DNA from: Burkholderia latens
GTDB taxonomy: Bacteria; Pseudomonadota; Gammaproteobacteria; Burkholderiales; Burkholderiaceae
Assembly (NCBI RefSeq): GCF_001718795.1
Contig: NZ_CP013435.1
Coordinates: 2,728,001-2,792,000 of the forward strand
Reading direction: 5' to 3'
DNA length: 64,000 nt
A program made the translations under genes and the position numbers. This document shows, piece after piece, positions 9,240 to 18,558 of this stretch (positions are counted from its first letter, which is position 1; each line of letters starts with the position of its first letter). The notes beneath the pieces were generated by a model. That model had not been told where the DNA came from and ran no database searches. It saw only the letters and a list, made by a program, of their open reading frames with translations.

Positions 9240-9276
9240 CTTAAAGGAGGCTTAATCGGCCTTAAGCGGGGCTTAA
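9240..9276. promoter_or_regulatory. Four phased CTTAA boxes upstream of the protease gene (response-regulator site)
   Basis: CTTAA occurs at 9240, 9251, 9261 and 9272, spaced 11, 10 and 11 bp, that is one helical turn each. PmrA/QseB-type regulators bind direct repeats of TTAAG-like half sites with about this spacing. The array lies 44-80 bp upstream of the DegQ start, and a regulator of that family is encoded at 10687-11349. Confidence 0.65.
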
Positions 9277-9290
9277 GCCGCTGCCGGAGC

Positions 9291-9370
9291 GGCAGCTCAC
9301 GCCGATTCGGACGCTTGCGGCGCCGACTGCGGCAGCTCACGCCGATTCGGACGCTTGCGGCGCCGGCTGC
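9291..9370. repeat. 40-bp tandem duplication spanning the end of the histidine kinase gene
   Basis: Two adjacent 40-bp copies (9291-9330 and 9331-9370) differ at one base (position 9326 A, 9366 G). The copy at 9331 holds the last codons and stop of the kinase gene. The other copy is downstream of the stop, so the protein is not altered. 40 is not a multiple of three and the near identity suggests a recent slippage event. Confidence 0.9.
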
Positions 9371-10683
9371 GGCATCTCCGCGTCGCGGAACACGACGCTA
9401 ACGAGCAGCCCGCCCGCGGCTGCGTCGCCGAGCGACACCGTCGCGCCCTGCTGCGCCGCGACTCGCTTGACGATCGCGAGCCCGAGTCCGCTGCCCGACA
9501 CGTCGGCGCGCGCGCGTGCTGAGCTGTCGCGGTAGAACCGGTCGAACACGCGCTCGCGCTCGTCGGGCGGGATGCCGGGCCCGCTGTCGGCAATCTGCAC
9601 GCATGCGCGGCCGGCCGCATCGCGCGTCAGCGACACGTCGATGCGCCCGCCGTCCGGCGTGTATTTCACCGCGTTGTCGAGCAGGTTGCCGAACATCACG
9701 CGCAGCGCGCTGATGTCCGCGCTGACGGTCGCCGCGCGCGCCTCCTCGAAGCCGAGGTCGATGCCGCGCCGCTGCGCGAGCGGCGCGTGCGCGGCCACGC
9801 ATTCGGCGAGCAGCGCGTGCAGGTCGACCGGCTCGCGCACGGTCGCGCCGTCGGGCTCCGCGCGCGCGAGCGCGAGCAGCTGTTCGGTGAGGCGCGTCGC
9901 GCGCGTGACGCCGTCCTGCAGATCCGCGACCGCCTCGCGGCGCGATGCGTCGTCCTTCGCGCGTGCGACGAGCTGCGCCTGGATCTGCACGGCCGCGAGC
10001 GGCGTGCGCAGTTCGTGCGCGGCATCGGCGACGAACGCCTTCTGCGTATCGAGGGCCGCCGACAAGCGCGCGAGCAGCCCGTTCAGCGCGCGCACGAGCG
10101 GCTGCACCTCGAGCGGCAGCCGCGCGTCGGGCAGCGGATCGAGCGCTTCCGGGCGGCGCGCCTCGACCGCGCGCGTCACGCGGCCGAGCGGCGCGAGCCC
10201 GCGACCGACGATCATCCAGACTGCCGCGCCGAGGAACGGCAGCAGCACGATCAGCGGCCACAGCGTGCGCAGCGCGACGTTTGCGGCGAGCCGGTTGCGC
10301 ACCGACAGAGGCTGCGCGAGCTGCACGACGTTGTCGCCGACGATCGCGCCGTACACGCGCCATTCGCCGCGATCGGTGCGCTCGGTCGAAAAGCCGAGTT
10401 CCGCGCGCGGCGCGATCGGCGCGCGCGGATGCGAGAAGTACATCAGCACACCGTTGCGGTTCCAGATCTGGATCACGATGCCTTCGTCGCCGTTGGTGCG
10501 CGAGCCGAACACCTGCGAGAACGGTTCCGACGGCAGCGCCGCGGCGATTTCCTGCAACTGGTAGTCGAACAGTTCGTTCGCTTCGGCGAGCGCCTGCCGG
10601 TAGATCAGCCAGCCCGCGGCGCACACGCCCGCGACGACGATCGCGAGCAGCCAGACCAGCAATTGATGACGAATCGACCTCAC
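9337..10683 (-). CDS. Two-component sensor histidine kinase (QseC/PmrB-like)
   Basis: Inner-membrane sensor, 448 aa. TM1 is at about 7-27 and TM2 at about 143-162, enclosing a periplasmic domain of about 115 residues. Then a HAMP segment, the DHp helix with the phospho-acceptor His in FVADAAHELRTPLAAVQ (about residue 237), and a HATPase_c domain with the N box (GNLLDNAVKYTP), G1 (DSGPGIP) and G2 (GSGLGLAIV). It starts with GTG three bases after the regulator's stop, so the two are translationally linked. The stimulus is unknown; the neighbouring HtrA protease suggests envelope stress. Confidence 0.92.
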   Translation of the reverse strand: MRSIRHQLLVWLLAIVVAGVCAAGWLIYRQALAEANELFDYQLQEIAAALPSEPFSQVFGSRTNGDEGIVIQIWNRNGVLMYFSHPRAPIAPRAELGFSTERTDRGEWRVYGAIVGDNVVQLAQPLSVRNRLAANVALRTLWPLIVLLPFLGAAVWMIVGRGLAPLGRVTRAVEARRPEALDPLPDARLPLEVQPLVRALNGLLARLSAALDTQKAFVADAAHELRTPLAAVQIQAQLVARAKDDASRREAVADLQDGVTRATRLTEQLLALARAEPDGATVREPVDLHALLAECVAAHAPLAQRRGIDLGFEEARAATVSADISALRVMFGNLLDNAVKYTPDGGRIDVSLTRDAAGRACVQIADSGPGIPPDERERVFDRFYRDSSARARADVSGSGLGLAIVKRVAAQQGATVSLGDAAAGGLLVSVVFRDAEMPQPAPQASESA

Positions 10684-10686
10684 GCG

Positions 10687-11349
10687 TCAGCTTTCCTTGA
10701 CGACCATGTAGCCGAGCCCGCGCACGTTGCGGATCAGGTCCGACCCGAGCTTCTTGCGCAGCGCGTGAATGTAGACCTCCACGGTGTTGCTGCCGATCTC
10801 CTCGCCCCAGCCGTACATCTTCTCCTCGAGCTGGCTCTTGGACAGCACCGCGCCCGGCCGCGCGAGCAGCGCCTCGAGCAGCGCGAATTCGCGCGCGGAC
10901 AGCGCGACGGGCGCGCCGTCGAGCGTCACCTGGTGCGACGCCGGGTCGAGCGTCAACGCGCCGTGGCGGATCAGCGACTCGCTGCGGCCGGCCTGGCGGC
11001 GGATCAGCGCGCGCATCCGCGCGCCGAGCTCGTCGAGGTCGAACGGCTTGACCAGGTAGTCGTCGGCGCCCGCGTCGAGGCCCTTCACGCGATCGGCCAC
11101 CGCGTCGCGCGCCGTGACGATCAGCACCGGCAGCGACAACCCGCGCGCGCGCAGCGTGCGCAGCACGTCGATGCCGTCGCGCTTCGGCAGGCCAAGGTCG
11201 AGCAGCAGCAGGTCGTACGTTTCGCCGCCGAGCGCCGTGAGCGCGGCGTCGCCGTCCTGCACCCAGTCGACCGCGAAGCCGTCGGCGCGCAGCGCCTTGC
11301 GCACGCCCTCGGCAATCATTCGATCGTCTTCAACTAGCAGAATCCGCAT
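10687..11349 (-). CDS. Two-component response regulator (OmpR/QseB/PmrA class)
   Basis: 220 aa. The receiver domain has the acidic pocket Asp8/Asp9, phospho-acceptor Asp51 (LLLLDLGLPKRDG) and the conserved Lys in DYLVKPFDL. The C-terminal winged helix (residues about 125-218) ends with VEVYIHALRKKLG and IRNVRGLGYMV, as in QseB/PmrA. The start at 11349 gives the canonical MRILLVEDD N-terminus; longer in-frame sequence to 11865 is not coding in style. It is first gene of the regulator-kinase operon and likely acts on the CTTAA array upstream of the DegQ gene. Confidence 0.93.
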   Translation of the reverse strand: MRILLVEDDRMIAEGVRKALRADGFAVDWVQDGDAALTALGGETYDLLLLDLGLPKRDGIDVLRTLRARGLSLPVLIVTARDAVADRVKGLDAGADDYLVKPFDLDELGARMRALIRRQAGRSESLIRHGALTLDPASHQVTLDGAPVALSAREFALLEALLARPGAVLSKSQLEEKMYGWGEEIGSNTVEVYIHALRKKLGSDLIRNVRGLGYMVVKES

Positions 11350-11533
11350 CGGAACCGGAACCCATGGGACGAGTGAAACATGGCGACCATTGTAGCGCCG
11401 CGAATCCCGGGTGCTCCCTGCAATGCAACAGAAAGGCAGTTTGCGGCGGCCGTGCGCGCAGTTGTCTCTACAATGTGCGCTCCGGCGCCGCGCGCGCCCT
11501 GCCCCCGACCCTGCGCTTTTCCCGTATTCGCAC

Positions 11534-13069
11534 ATGCCGATTTCCGCTCTTTCCGCCCGCTTCGTCCCGCGTGCCCGCGTCTGCCTGCGCGCGGCCGCCG
11601 TCGTCGCCACCTGCACGGCCCTCGCATTCGCGCCGCCCGCGCAGGCTCGCAAGAAATCCCACAAGGAAGCACGCAAGACAGCGATCGTGTCGCCCGCCGC
11701 GCGCGCCGCCGGCCTGCCCGCGTCTGTGCTCGTCGCGCTGCAGCGCGCGAAGGTGCCGGCTTCGGCGATGAGCGTGGTCGTCGAGCGCGTCGGCGATCCC
11801 GAGCCGCTCATTGCATGGAACGCGAGCCGGCCGATGCTGCCGGCGTCGACGATGAAGCTCGTCACGACCTATTCGGGCCTGTCGATGCTCGGCCCCGACT
11901 TCCGCTGGCGCACCACCGCATATGCGGACGGTCCGGTCGACCCGGACGGCACCCTGCAGGGCAACCTGTACATCAAGGGCACCGGCGATCCGAAGCTCGT
12001 GCCCGAGGAACTGATCGACCTCGTCGACAAGCTGCGCAAGGCGGGCGTCAAACGCGTGGCCGGCGGCCTCGTGCTGGACAAGACTTATTTCGCCGCATCG
12101 ACGCGCGACCTGCCGTCGTTCGACGACGACGTGAGCGCGCCGTACAACGTCGGCCCCGATCCGCTGCTGTACGCGTTCAAGGCCGTCTCGTTCACGGTCA
12201 CGCCCGGCGACGACGGCAAGGTTGCCGTCGACATGCTGCCGCCGCTCGCGAACCTGTCGATCGACAATCAGCTCGTCGAAGGCACGGGCTCGTGCGGCGC
12301 GGCCGCCGCGGCCGCACGTCCGACGCTGTCCGCGGGCAACGGCGGGATCGTGACCGCCTCGTTCGCCGGCGACTATCCGTTGCGCTGCGGCTCGCACACG
12401 ACCAACCTCGCGATCCTCGATCACACGACGTTCTTCGCGCGCGGCTTCCTCGCGCTGTGGCAGCAGGACGGCGGCACGATCGCGGGCCCGGTCACCGAAG
12501 GCAAGGTGCCAAGCGCCGCGCGGCCGCTCGCCGTGCACCACAGTCCGGTGCTCGGCAGCATCGTCTACGACATCAACAAGTTCAGCAACAACGTGATGGC
12601 GCGCAACCTGTTTCTGACGATCGGCGCGGTCGCCGGCAAGCCGCCCGCGACACCCGAGCAGTCGAGCCGCGCGATTCACGCGTTCCTGCAGAAAAGCGGC
12701 ATCGCGATGCCCGACCTCGAACTCGACAACGGCTCTGGCCTGTCGCGCGACGAGCACGTGAGCGCGCTGTCGCTCGCCGCGCTGCTGCAGGCGGCGAACG
12801 CGAGCCCGGTCGCGCAGGCGTTCATCGATTCGCTGCCGATCGCCGGCATCGACGGCACCATGAAGAACCGCCTGACCAACGCGGGCGTGCTCGGCAACGC
12901 GCACATCAAGACCGGCACGCTGCGCGACGTGCGCGCGATCGCGGGCTACGTGGCCGGCGCCGACGGCCAGAGCTACGTCGTCGTCAGCTTCATCAACGAC
13001 GATCATGCGGAAGCCGCGCGCGCCGCGCACGACACGCTGCTCGAATGGGTCTACGCGGGCGCACGCTGA
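11534..13069 (+). CDS. dacB: D-alanyl-D-alanine carboxypeptidase/endopeptidase (PBP4 type, S13)
   Basis: Periplasmic peptidoglycan hydrolase of 511 aa that trims pentapeptides and cuts cross-links. A signal peptide runs to about residue 38 (PPAQA). Active-site motifs are SxxK at Ser105-Lys108 (PASTMK), SxN (KFSNNVMARN) and KTG (HIKTGTLRD), separated by the large insert typical of PBP4. The start at 11534 is the first ATG giving a clean signal peptide. It is divergent from the two-component operon, with 184 bp between them. Confidence 0.93.
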   Translation: MPISALSARFVPRARVCLRAAAVVATCTALAFAPPAQARKKSHKEARKTAIVSPAARAAGLPASVLVALQRAKVPASAMSVVVERVGDPEPLIAWNASRPMLPASTMKLVTTYSGLSMLGPDFRWRTTAYADGPVDPDGTLQGNLYIKGTGDPKLVPEELIDLVDKLRKAGVKRVAGGLVLDKTYFAASTRDLPSFDDDVSAPYNVGPDPLLYAFKAVSFTVTPGDDGKVAVDMLPPLANLSIDNQLVEGTGSCGAAAAAARPTLSAGNGGIVTASFAGDYPLRCGSHTTNLAILDHTTFFARGFLALWQQDGGTIAGPVTEGKVPSAARPLAVHHSPVLGSIVYDINKFSNNVMARNLFLTIGAVAGKPPATPEQSSRAIHAFLQKSGIAMPDLELDNGSGLSRDEHVSALSLAALLQAANASPVAQAFIDSLPIAGIDGTMKNRLTNAGVLGNAHIKTGTLRDVRAIAGYVAGADGQSYVVVSFINDDHAEAARAAHDTLLEWVYAGAR

Positions 13070-13443
13070 CCCCGCATACGCGACGACGCGGCAGCATGCC
13101 GCCGCTCGCGATCGCGTTGCGGCGTCCGTTGGCCGGCATCGGATGCCCGGCGCGTAGCGGAACGGCGGTCGCGGCCCCGCCATCGAATTCACCGTTCGCC
13201 GTTTGAAACGGCCAGCTGCTGCGGTGCGCCGCGCGCTGCCCGTCGTCCGCGCCCGCAAACAGGGCCACACCGCCCGGCCACGCGCCGCGCGGCTTCCGTA
13301 GAAACCCTGTCCTCAGAGGGAACCCTCTACGCTGCCCCCTCGCCTAGTGCGTGGCGATTGCGTAGGCTGTTGGCCTGACCGATATCTACAACGGGCCGCA
13401 CGCCCGGCCTCACGGCTTGCAGGGGAAAGGAGGAGACACGTCC
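13070..13443. other. Intergenic region without a recognisable gene
   Basis: 374 bp between dacB and the sterol-desaturase gene. There is a short GC hairpin (GCGGCA/TGCCGC near 13089-13104) without a T-run, and a compact palindrome AGAGGG-AA-CCCTCT at 13315-13328 that could be a protein site. Nothing else stands out. Confidence 0.5.
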
Positions 13444-14358
13444 ATGCGATTCGACGTCGAATTGCTTCTGCTCGCGCTGGCGCCCGTCTTCCTGCTGTGC
13501 ATCGCGTGGGAAGCCTGGCACCTCGCGCGCACGCGTGCGCAGGATCACGTCTATGCGTGGCGCGACACGCTGTGCAATGCGGCGCTCGCGCTGATGCACC
13601 AGGGCGCCGACAAGCTCGCGTGGCTGTTCGTGATCCCCGTTTATGCGTACTGCTACGCACATTTCCGGCTGTTCACGTGGCACGACGGCTGGCTGTCGTT
13701 CGCGGTGCTGTTCGTCGGCCAGGATTTGCTCTATTACGTGTTCCATCGCGCGATCCATCGCGTGCGCTGGCTGTGGGCCGCGCACGTCGTACACCACTCG
13801 TCCGAGCGGATGAATTTCTCGACCGCGTTCCGGCAGAGCCTGATGTATCCGGTCGCCGGCATGTGGGTGTTCTGGCTTCCGCTTGCGCTGCTCGGCTTTC
13901 CGCCGCAGCAGATCGTCGGCGTGGTGCTGATCAATCTCGCGTTCCAGTTCTTCGTGCACACGCAGGCGATCGGCAAGCTCGGCTGGCTCGAATACGTGTT
14001 CAACACGCCGTCGATTCATCGCGCGCACCACGCCCGCAACCCGCGCTATATCGACCGCAATTACGCGGGCGTGCTCGTGATCTGGGATCGGCTGTTCGGC
14101 AGCTTCGTCGAGGAAGCGTCCGACGATCCGCCGCGATACGGGATCGTCGAGCCGCTCGGCTCGAACAATCCGCTCGTCGCGACGTTTCACGAGTGGGTGT
14201 CGATGGCGGCCGACGCGATCCGCGTGCGCGGATGGCGCAACAAGCTGCGCGCGATTTTCGGCCCGCCCGAATGGGCGAGCGCTTATCATGCGCAGATCGC
14301 CGAGGCCGCGAATCACGATCCGCGCACCGCGCCGCTTGCGGCCGTGCGCGACCAATAA
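13444..14358 (+). CDS. Sterol desaturase/fatty acid hydroxylase family membrane protein
   Basis: 304-aa integral membrane di-iron oxygenase. Histidine clusters that bind the irons are visible: HRAIH (near residue 103), HVVHH (near 116) and HRAHH (near 196). Hydrophobic segments flank them. The start at 13444 has an excellent GGAGGAG 8-10 nt upstream. The family hydroxylates or desaturates lipids; bacterial members act on sterol-like, hopanoid or carotenoid lipids, and the substrate here is unknown. Confidence 0.88.
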   Translation: MRFDVELLLLALAPVFLLCIAWEAWHLARTRAQDHVYAWRDTLCNAALALMHQGADKLAWLFVIPVYAYCYAHFRLFTWHDGWLSFAVLFVGQDLLYYVFHRAIHRVRWLWAAHVVHHSSERMNFSTAFRQSLMYPVAGMWVFWLPLALLGFPPQQIVGVVLINLAFQFFVHTQAIGKLGWLEYVFNTPSIHRAHHARNPRYIDRNYAGVLVIWDRLFGSFVEEASDDPPRYGIVEPLGSNNPLVATFHEWVSMAADAIRVRGWRNKLRAIFGPPEWASAYHAQIAEAANHDPRTAPLAAVRDQ

Positions 14359-14453
14359 ACCGCTTCAGCCAACGGCCGCCGCGCAGTCCGAACCTGAGCG
14401 GGCACGCGGCAGATGCACAACACATCGGGCCATATCTACGAGGAGATCCATCG

Positions 14454-15593
14454 ATGCAGACGCAACAATCCACTCCGTCGCGCAGCCGCCAACGCCTGCT
14501 GCGCACCGCGCAGGTCGCGATCGCCGGCGCTGCGCTCGCGCTGCTCGCCGCATGCGGCGGCGGTGACGACAACAACAGCAGCAGTGCATCGAATACGCCG
14601 CCGTCCGGCGTGAAGATGCAGATCGTGTCGTTCGGCGACAGCCTGTCGGATGTCGGCACCTACTCGCAGATCAAGCTCGGCTTCGGCGGCGGCCGCTTCA
14701 CGACCAATCCGGGCCAGGTGTGGACGCAGGACGTCGCGCAGTACTACGGCGACACGCTGCAGCCCGCGAACCAGGGCGGCTTCGGCATTCCGCTGCAGGC
14801 GACCGGCGGGCTCGGCTATGCGCAGGGAGGCTCGCGCGTGACGTTGCAGCCGGGCATCGGCCACGCGGACGCGAGCGTCGCGAACTCGGACTACGCACAA
14901 GCGACGACGACGCCGATCGCCGACCAGGTCAAACAGTACCTGTCGCAGCACGGCAGCTTCAACGCCGGCCAGATCGTGCTGATCAACGGCGGCGCGAACG
15001 ACATCTTCTATCAGGCGCAGGTCGCGCAGGCGCAAGGCAACACGCCGGCCGCGCAACTCGCGGCCGCGCAGGCTATCGGCCTTGCCGCGCAGCAGCTCGG
15101 CGGCATCGTCCAGCAGATCGTCGCGGCCGGCGCGACGCACGTGTTCGTCGCGAACGTGCCGGATATCGGCGGCACGCCGCTCGCGCTGCAAGGCGGCACG
15201 CAGGCAGTGTTCACGCAATTGTCGGGCCTCTTCAACCAGACGCTGGTCGGCACGCTGGCCGCGCTGAAGGTCGACGCGACGAAGTACGCGGTAATCGATT
15301 CGTTCACGTGGCAGGACGGCATCGCGGCCAACTATCAGGCGAACGGCTTCAGCGTGAAGAACACCGATACGGCGTGCAACCTGAAGGCGATGGTCCAGGC
15401 CGCGACGCAGTACGGCGTCGCGAATGCGACCGCGTTCGGTTCGTCGCTGTTCTGCTCGCCGCAGACGTACACGGTCGCGAATGCAGACCAGACCTACATG
15501 TTCGCCGATACGGTGCACCCGACCACGCGCCTGCACGCGCTGTTCGCGCAGTACGTCGAACAGCAGATCGCGAAGTCCGGCGTCGGCAAGTAA
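14454..15593 (+). CDS. SGNH/GDSL-family lipoprotein lipase/esterase
   Basis: 379 aa. A lipoprotein signal (LALLAACGGG) is followed by an Asn/Ser-rich linker. The hydrolase domain shows block I FGDSLSDVGTY with the nucleophilic Ser, the GGAND block III, and block V DTVHPTTRLH with the catalytic His. AGGAG lies about 10 nt before the start. It should be an outer-membrane or periplasmic esterase. It is the last gene before a strong bidirectional terminator. Confidence 0.9.
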   Translation: MQTQQSTPSRSRQRLLRTAQVAIAGAALALLAACGGGDDNNSSSASNTPPSGVKMQIVSFGDSLSDVGTYSQIKLGFGGGRFTTNPGQVWTQDVAQYYGDTLQPANQGGFGIPLQATGGLGYAQGGSRVTLQPGIGHADASVANSDYAQATTTPIADQVKQYLSQHGSFNAGQIVLINGGANDIFYQAQVAQAQGNTPAAQLAAAQAIGLAAQQLGGIVQQIVAAGATHVFVANVPDIGGTPLALQGGTQAVFTQLSGLFNQTLVGTLAALKVDATKYAVIDSFTWQDGIAANYQANGFSVKNTDTACNLKAMVQAATQYGVANATAFGSSLFCSPQTYTVANADQTYMFADTVHPTTRLHALFAQYVEQQIAKSGVGK

Positions 15594-15613
15594 GCCGCCG
15601 GCCACGCGCCCAA

Positions 15614-15657
15614 AACGAAAACGCCTGACCGGTTCGCGCCGGTCAGGCGTTTTCGTT
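15614..15657. terminator. Bidirectional Rho-independent terminator
   Basis: A long perfect stem (core ACGCCTGACCGG / CCGGTCAGGCGT) around a 6-nt loop, flanked by A-rich DNA on the left and T-rich DNA on the right. It lies between the convergent GDSL gene and sua5 and can serve both. Confidence 0.9.
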
Positions 15658-15695
15658 TGCGGGAGCGATGCGAAGGGCTGCGAACGGCTGCTGCG

Positions 15696-16724
15696 TCAGT
15701 CGCGCGCTTCGAACGCCGCGGCCGCGCGGCCGAGACGGTCGTTGACGGCGATCCATTCGATGGTCTCCGGCAGCTTCTCGACGAGAATGCGTGCGACCTG
15801 CGCACGGTCGAGCGCGCGCAGCATCCCGTACAGGTCGCGCGCATAGGCCTGCGGATCTTCCGGCGCCGCGACGAAATGCACGCCGTCGGCCTGCGCCCAG
15901 CGCCCTGCTCGCGATGCGCGTGCGACGAGCGCGACGCGTTCGCCGTCGACCTGCGCAGCCGCGAGCAGCGGCTCGAGCGCGTCGAACGGCAGGAGCGCGA
16001 GCGGCGTGCGCGGCGCGTAATGCGCCTTCAGCGTGCCGGATGCGCGCGGCGCGGTCGCGTCGCTGCCGTCCGGCAGACGCGGCGCGCGGCCGAGCACGTC
16101 GGCAATCTGCTGCGGCGTCACGTGGCCGGGCCGCAGCAGCGCGGGGAAGCCGCGCGACAGGTCGAGAATCGTCGATTCGATGCCGACTTCGGACGCGCCG
16201 CCGTCGAGCACGTGCACCGTGTCGCCGAATTCGTCGCGCACGTGCTGCGCAGTGGTCGGACTCACGTGACCGAAGCGGTTCGCGGACGGCGCCGCCACTC
16301 CGCCGTGGCCGCTGCGCCGCGCGCTGAACGCGGCCAGCAGCGCTTGCGCGACCGGATGCGACGGGCAGCGCAAGCCGACCGAATCCTGACCGCCGCTGAC
16401 CGCATCGGGAATGCGCGCATGGCGTTTCAGGATCAGCGTGAGCGGCCCCGGCCAGAATGCATCGATCAGCGCGCGCGCATCGGCCGGCAGGTCGTCGGCC
16501 CAGTAGCCGGGATCGCCGCCCGGCGGCAGATGCACGATCACCGGATGGTTCGCCGGACGCCCTTTGGCCGCGTAGATGCGCGCGACGGCTTCGGGGTTCG
16601 CCGCATCGCCGCCGAGCCCGTACACGGTTTCGGTCGGAAACGCGACGAGCTGGCCCGCGTCGAGCAGCGCGGCGGCCGCGTCGATCTGCGCGGGCGTCAC
16701 CGGGTTCGGAAGATCGATCGACAT
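15696..16724 (-). CDS. L-threonylcarbamoyladenylate synthase (Sua5/YrdC family)
   Basis: Makes threonylcarbamoyl-AMP from Thr, bicarbonate and ATP for the t6A37 tRNA modification. It is 342 aa: an N-terminal YrdC domain (AFPTETVYGLGGDA, the KGRP motif in AAKGRPANHP, PSANRFGHVSPT) plus a C-terminal Sua5 domain after the linker ASGTLKAHYAP. It is therefore the long Sua5 type, not the short TsaC. It starts 11 bp after purK and is the last gene of the purC-purE-purK-sua5 run. Confidence 0.93.
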   Translation of the reverse strand: MSIDLPNPVTPAQIDAAAALLDAGQLVAFPTETVYGLGGDAANPEAVARIYAAKGRPANHPVIVHLPPGGDPGYWADDLPADARALIDAFWPGPLTLILKRHARIPDAVSGGQDSVGLRCPSHPVAQALLAAFSARRSGHGGVAAPSANRFGHVSPTTAQHVRDEFGDTVHVLDGGASEVGIESTILDLSRGFPALLRPGHVTPQQIADVLGRAPRLPDGSDATAPRASGTLKAHYAPRTPLALLPFDALEPLLAAAQVDGERVALVARASRAGRWAQADGVHFVAAPEDPQAYARDLYGMLRALDRAQVARILVEKLPETIEWIAVNDRLGRAAAAFEARD

Positions 16725-16735
16725 CGGCTGCCGCC

Positions 16736-17932
16736 TCAGTCGAGCGGCACGCGCAGCAGTTGCGCGCACGCGTTGGCGGCAGCGACGGCGCCGTCGCGCG
16801 TCTCGGCCGTGAAATTCACGTGGCCCATCTTGCGGCCGACGCGCGCTTCTTCCTTGCCGTACAGGTGCAGGTGTGCGGCCGGCATCGCGGCGACCGTGTC
16901 CCACGGCGGCGTGACGGGGTCGGCCTCGGCCCCATTCGGAAACCATACGTCGCCGAGGATGTTCAGCATCGCGGCGGGCGAATGCTGGCGCGGGTTGCCA
17001 AGCGGCATGCGCGTCATCGCGCGCACCTGCTGCTCGAACTGGCTGGTCGCGCACGCATCGACCGTATAGTGGCCGGAGTTGTGCGGGCGCGGCGCCATTT
17101 CGTTCGCAACGAACGAGCCGTCTTCCAGCACGAAGAATTCGACGCACAGCACGCCGACGTAGCCGAGCGTATCGGCGATCCGGACCGCTGCCCGCTGCGC
17201 CTCCTCGACGCGCGCCGCATCGGCGGCCGGCGCCGGCACGACGGTCAGCGCCAGGATGCCGTTGTGGTGCACGTTCTGCGCGAGCGGGAATGCGGCCGAG
17301 CGGCCATCGACGCCGCGCGCGATCAGCGCGGACACTTCGTACTTCAGCGGCAGGCGCTTTTCGAGCACGCAAGGCACGCCGCCAAGCGCCGCATGCGCAT
17401 CGCGCGCTTCCTGCGCGGTGTTCACTCGCACCTGGCCCTTGCCGTCGTAGCCGAGCCGCGCCGTCTTCAGAATGCCCGGCAGCACCGCGACCAGCGCCGC
17501 ATCGTCGAGCGCGGCGAGCGCAGCCGCCGATTCGATCACCACATGCGGCGCGACCGGCACGCCGGACGCCTCGATGAAGCGCTTCTCCGCGATCCGGTCT
17601 TGCGCGACCGCGACGCAGCGGCCGGCCGGCGCGACGAAGGTGGTGCGCGCGAGGAAATCGAGGCTCGCGGCCGGCACGTTCTCGAATTCCGTCGACACGG
17701 CGTCGCACAACCCGGCGAGTTCCGCGAGCGCGGCTTCGTCGTCATAGGCCGCGCGCAGGTGGCGGTCGGCGACCGCGCCCGCGGGGCTCGCCGGATCGGG
17801 ATCGAGCACCGCGACGCGATAGCCCATCGACTGGGCGGCAAAGCAGAACATGCGGCCGAGCTGGCCGCCGCCGACCATGCCCAGCCACGCGCCGGGCAGG
17901 ATCGGGGAAACGGAATCAGGAGTTGCGGTCAT
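16736..17932 (-). CDS. purK: 5-(carboxyamino)imidazole ribonucleotide synthase
   Basis: ATP-dependent carboxylation of AIR to N5-CAIR in purine synthesis. It is 398 aa, an ATP-grasp protein with the N-terminal [13 protein letters not shown] motif, the STEFENVP motif, and [16 protein letters not shown] near the end of the ATP-grasp domain, all typical of PurK. It lies 86 bp after purE; N5-CAIR is the direct substrate of that mutase. Confidence 0.96.
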   Translation of the reverse strand: MTATPDSVSPILPGAWLGMVGGGQLGRMFCFAAQSMGYRVAVLDPDPASPAGAVADRHLRAAYDDEAALAELAGLCDAVSTEFENVPAASLDFLARTTFVAPAGRCVAVAQDRIAEKRFIEASGVPVAPHVVIESAAALAALDDAALVAVLPGILKTARLGYDGKGQVRVNTAQEARDAHAALGGVPCVLEKRLPLKYEVSALIARGVDGRSAAFPLAQNVHHNGILALTVVPAPAADAARVEEAQRAAVRIADTLGYVGVLCVEFFVLEDGSFVANEMAPRPHNSGHYTVDACATSQFEQQVRAMTRMPLGNPRQHSPAAMLNILGDVWFPNGAEADPVTPPWDTVAAMPAAHLHLYGKEEARVGRKMGHVNFTAETRDGAVAAANACAQLLRVPLD

Positions 17933-18018
17933 GTCAGTGGTCGGTTGCGGCGGGTACGGCCCGCCGCAGTAGGAAGATCAGGCGGCCGCCCGAAGCGCGC
18001 AGCGGCCGCGGTGCGCCG

Positions 18019-18540
18019 TCATGCGAGCGGCGGCAGCACCATCGCATGCGCGGCTTCGTTCTGGCGCACACGGAACGCGGCGAGGCGGTTCGCGTAGTCG
18101 ACCGACGTGCCGGACAGGATCGACACCGCGAACAGTGCCGCATTCGCGGCGCCGGCCTCGCCGATCGCGAACGTCGCGACCGGCACGCCCTTCGGCATCT
18201 GCACGATCGAGTGCAGCGAATCGACGCCCTTCAGGTACTTGCTCGCGACCGGCACGCCGAGCACCGGCACGGTCGTCTTCGCGGCCAGCATGCCGGGCAG
18301 GTGCGCGGCACCGCCGGCGCCCGCGATGATCGCGCGCAGCCCGCGCTCGCGCGCCTTCTCTGCATAGTCGAACATCTCGTCGGGCATCCGGTGCGCGGAC
18401 ACGACCTTCGCTTCGTACGGCACGCCGAATTCCTGCAGGATCGCGACCGCGTTCTTCATTACGTCCCAGTCGGAACTCGAACCCATCAGCACGCCGACGA
18501 GCGGCGCGCTGTGCGTGTGGGCAGTCTGGACTTCAGTCAT
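18019..18540 (-). CDS. purE: N5-carboxyaminoimidazole ribonucleotide mutase (class I PurE)
   Basis: Converts N5-CAIR to CAIR. 173 aa with the class I signatures [22 protein letters not shown] (active-site His), [12 protein letters not shown] and [17 protein letters not shown]. It lies 18 bp downstream of purC and upstream of purK, the order of consecutive purine steps. Confidence 0.97.
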   Translation of the reverse strand: MTEVQTAHTHSAPLVGVLMGSSSDWDVMKNAVAILQEFGVPYEAKVVSAHRMPDEMFDYAEKARERGLRAIIAGAGGAAHLPGMLAAKTTVPVLGVPVASKYLKGVDSLHSIVQMPKGVPVATFAIGEAGAANAALFAVSILSGTSVDYANRLAAFRVRQNEAAHAMVLPPLA

Positions 18541-18558
18541 TTTCGTGCGTTCCTTCGC

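Noticed and set aside
9291-9370. Possible start of a CRISPR-like or VNTR array
   Set aside because: Only two copies in direct contact, no spacers; a simple duplication.
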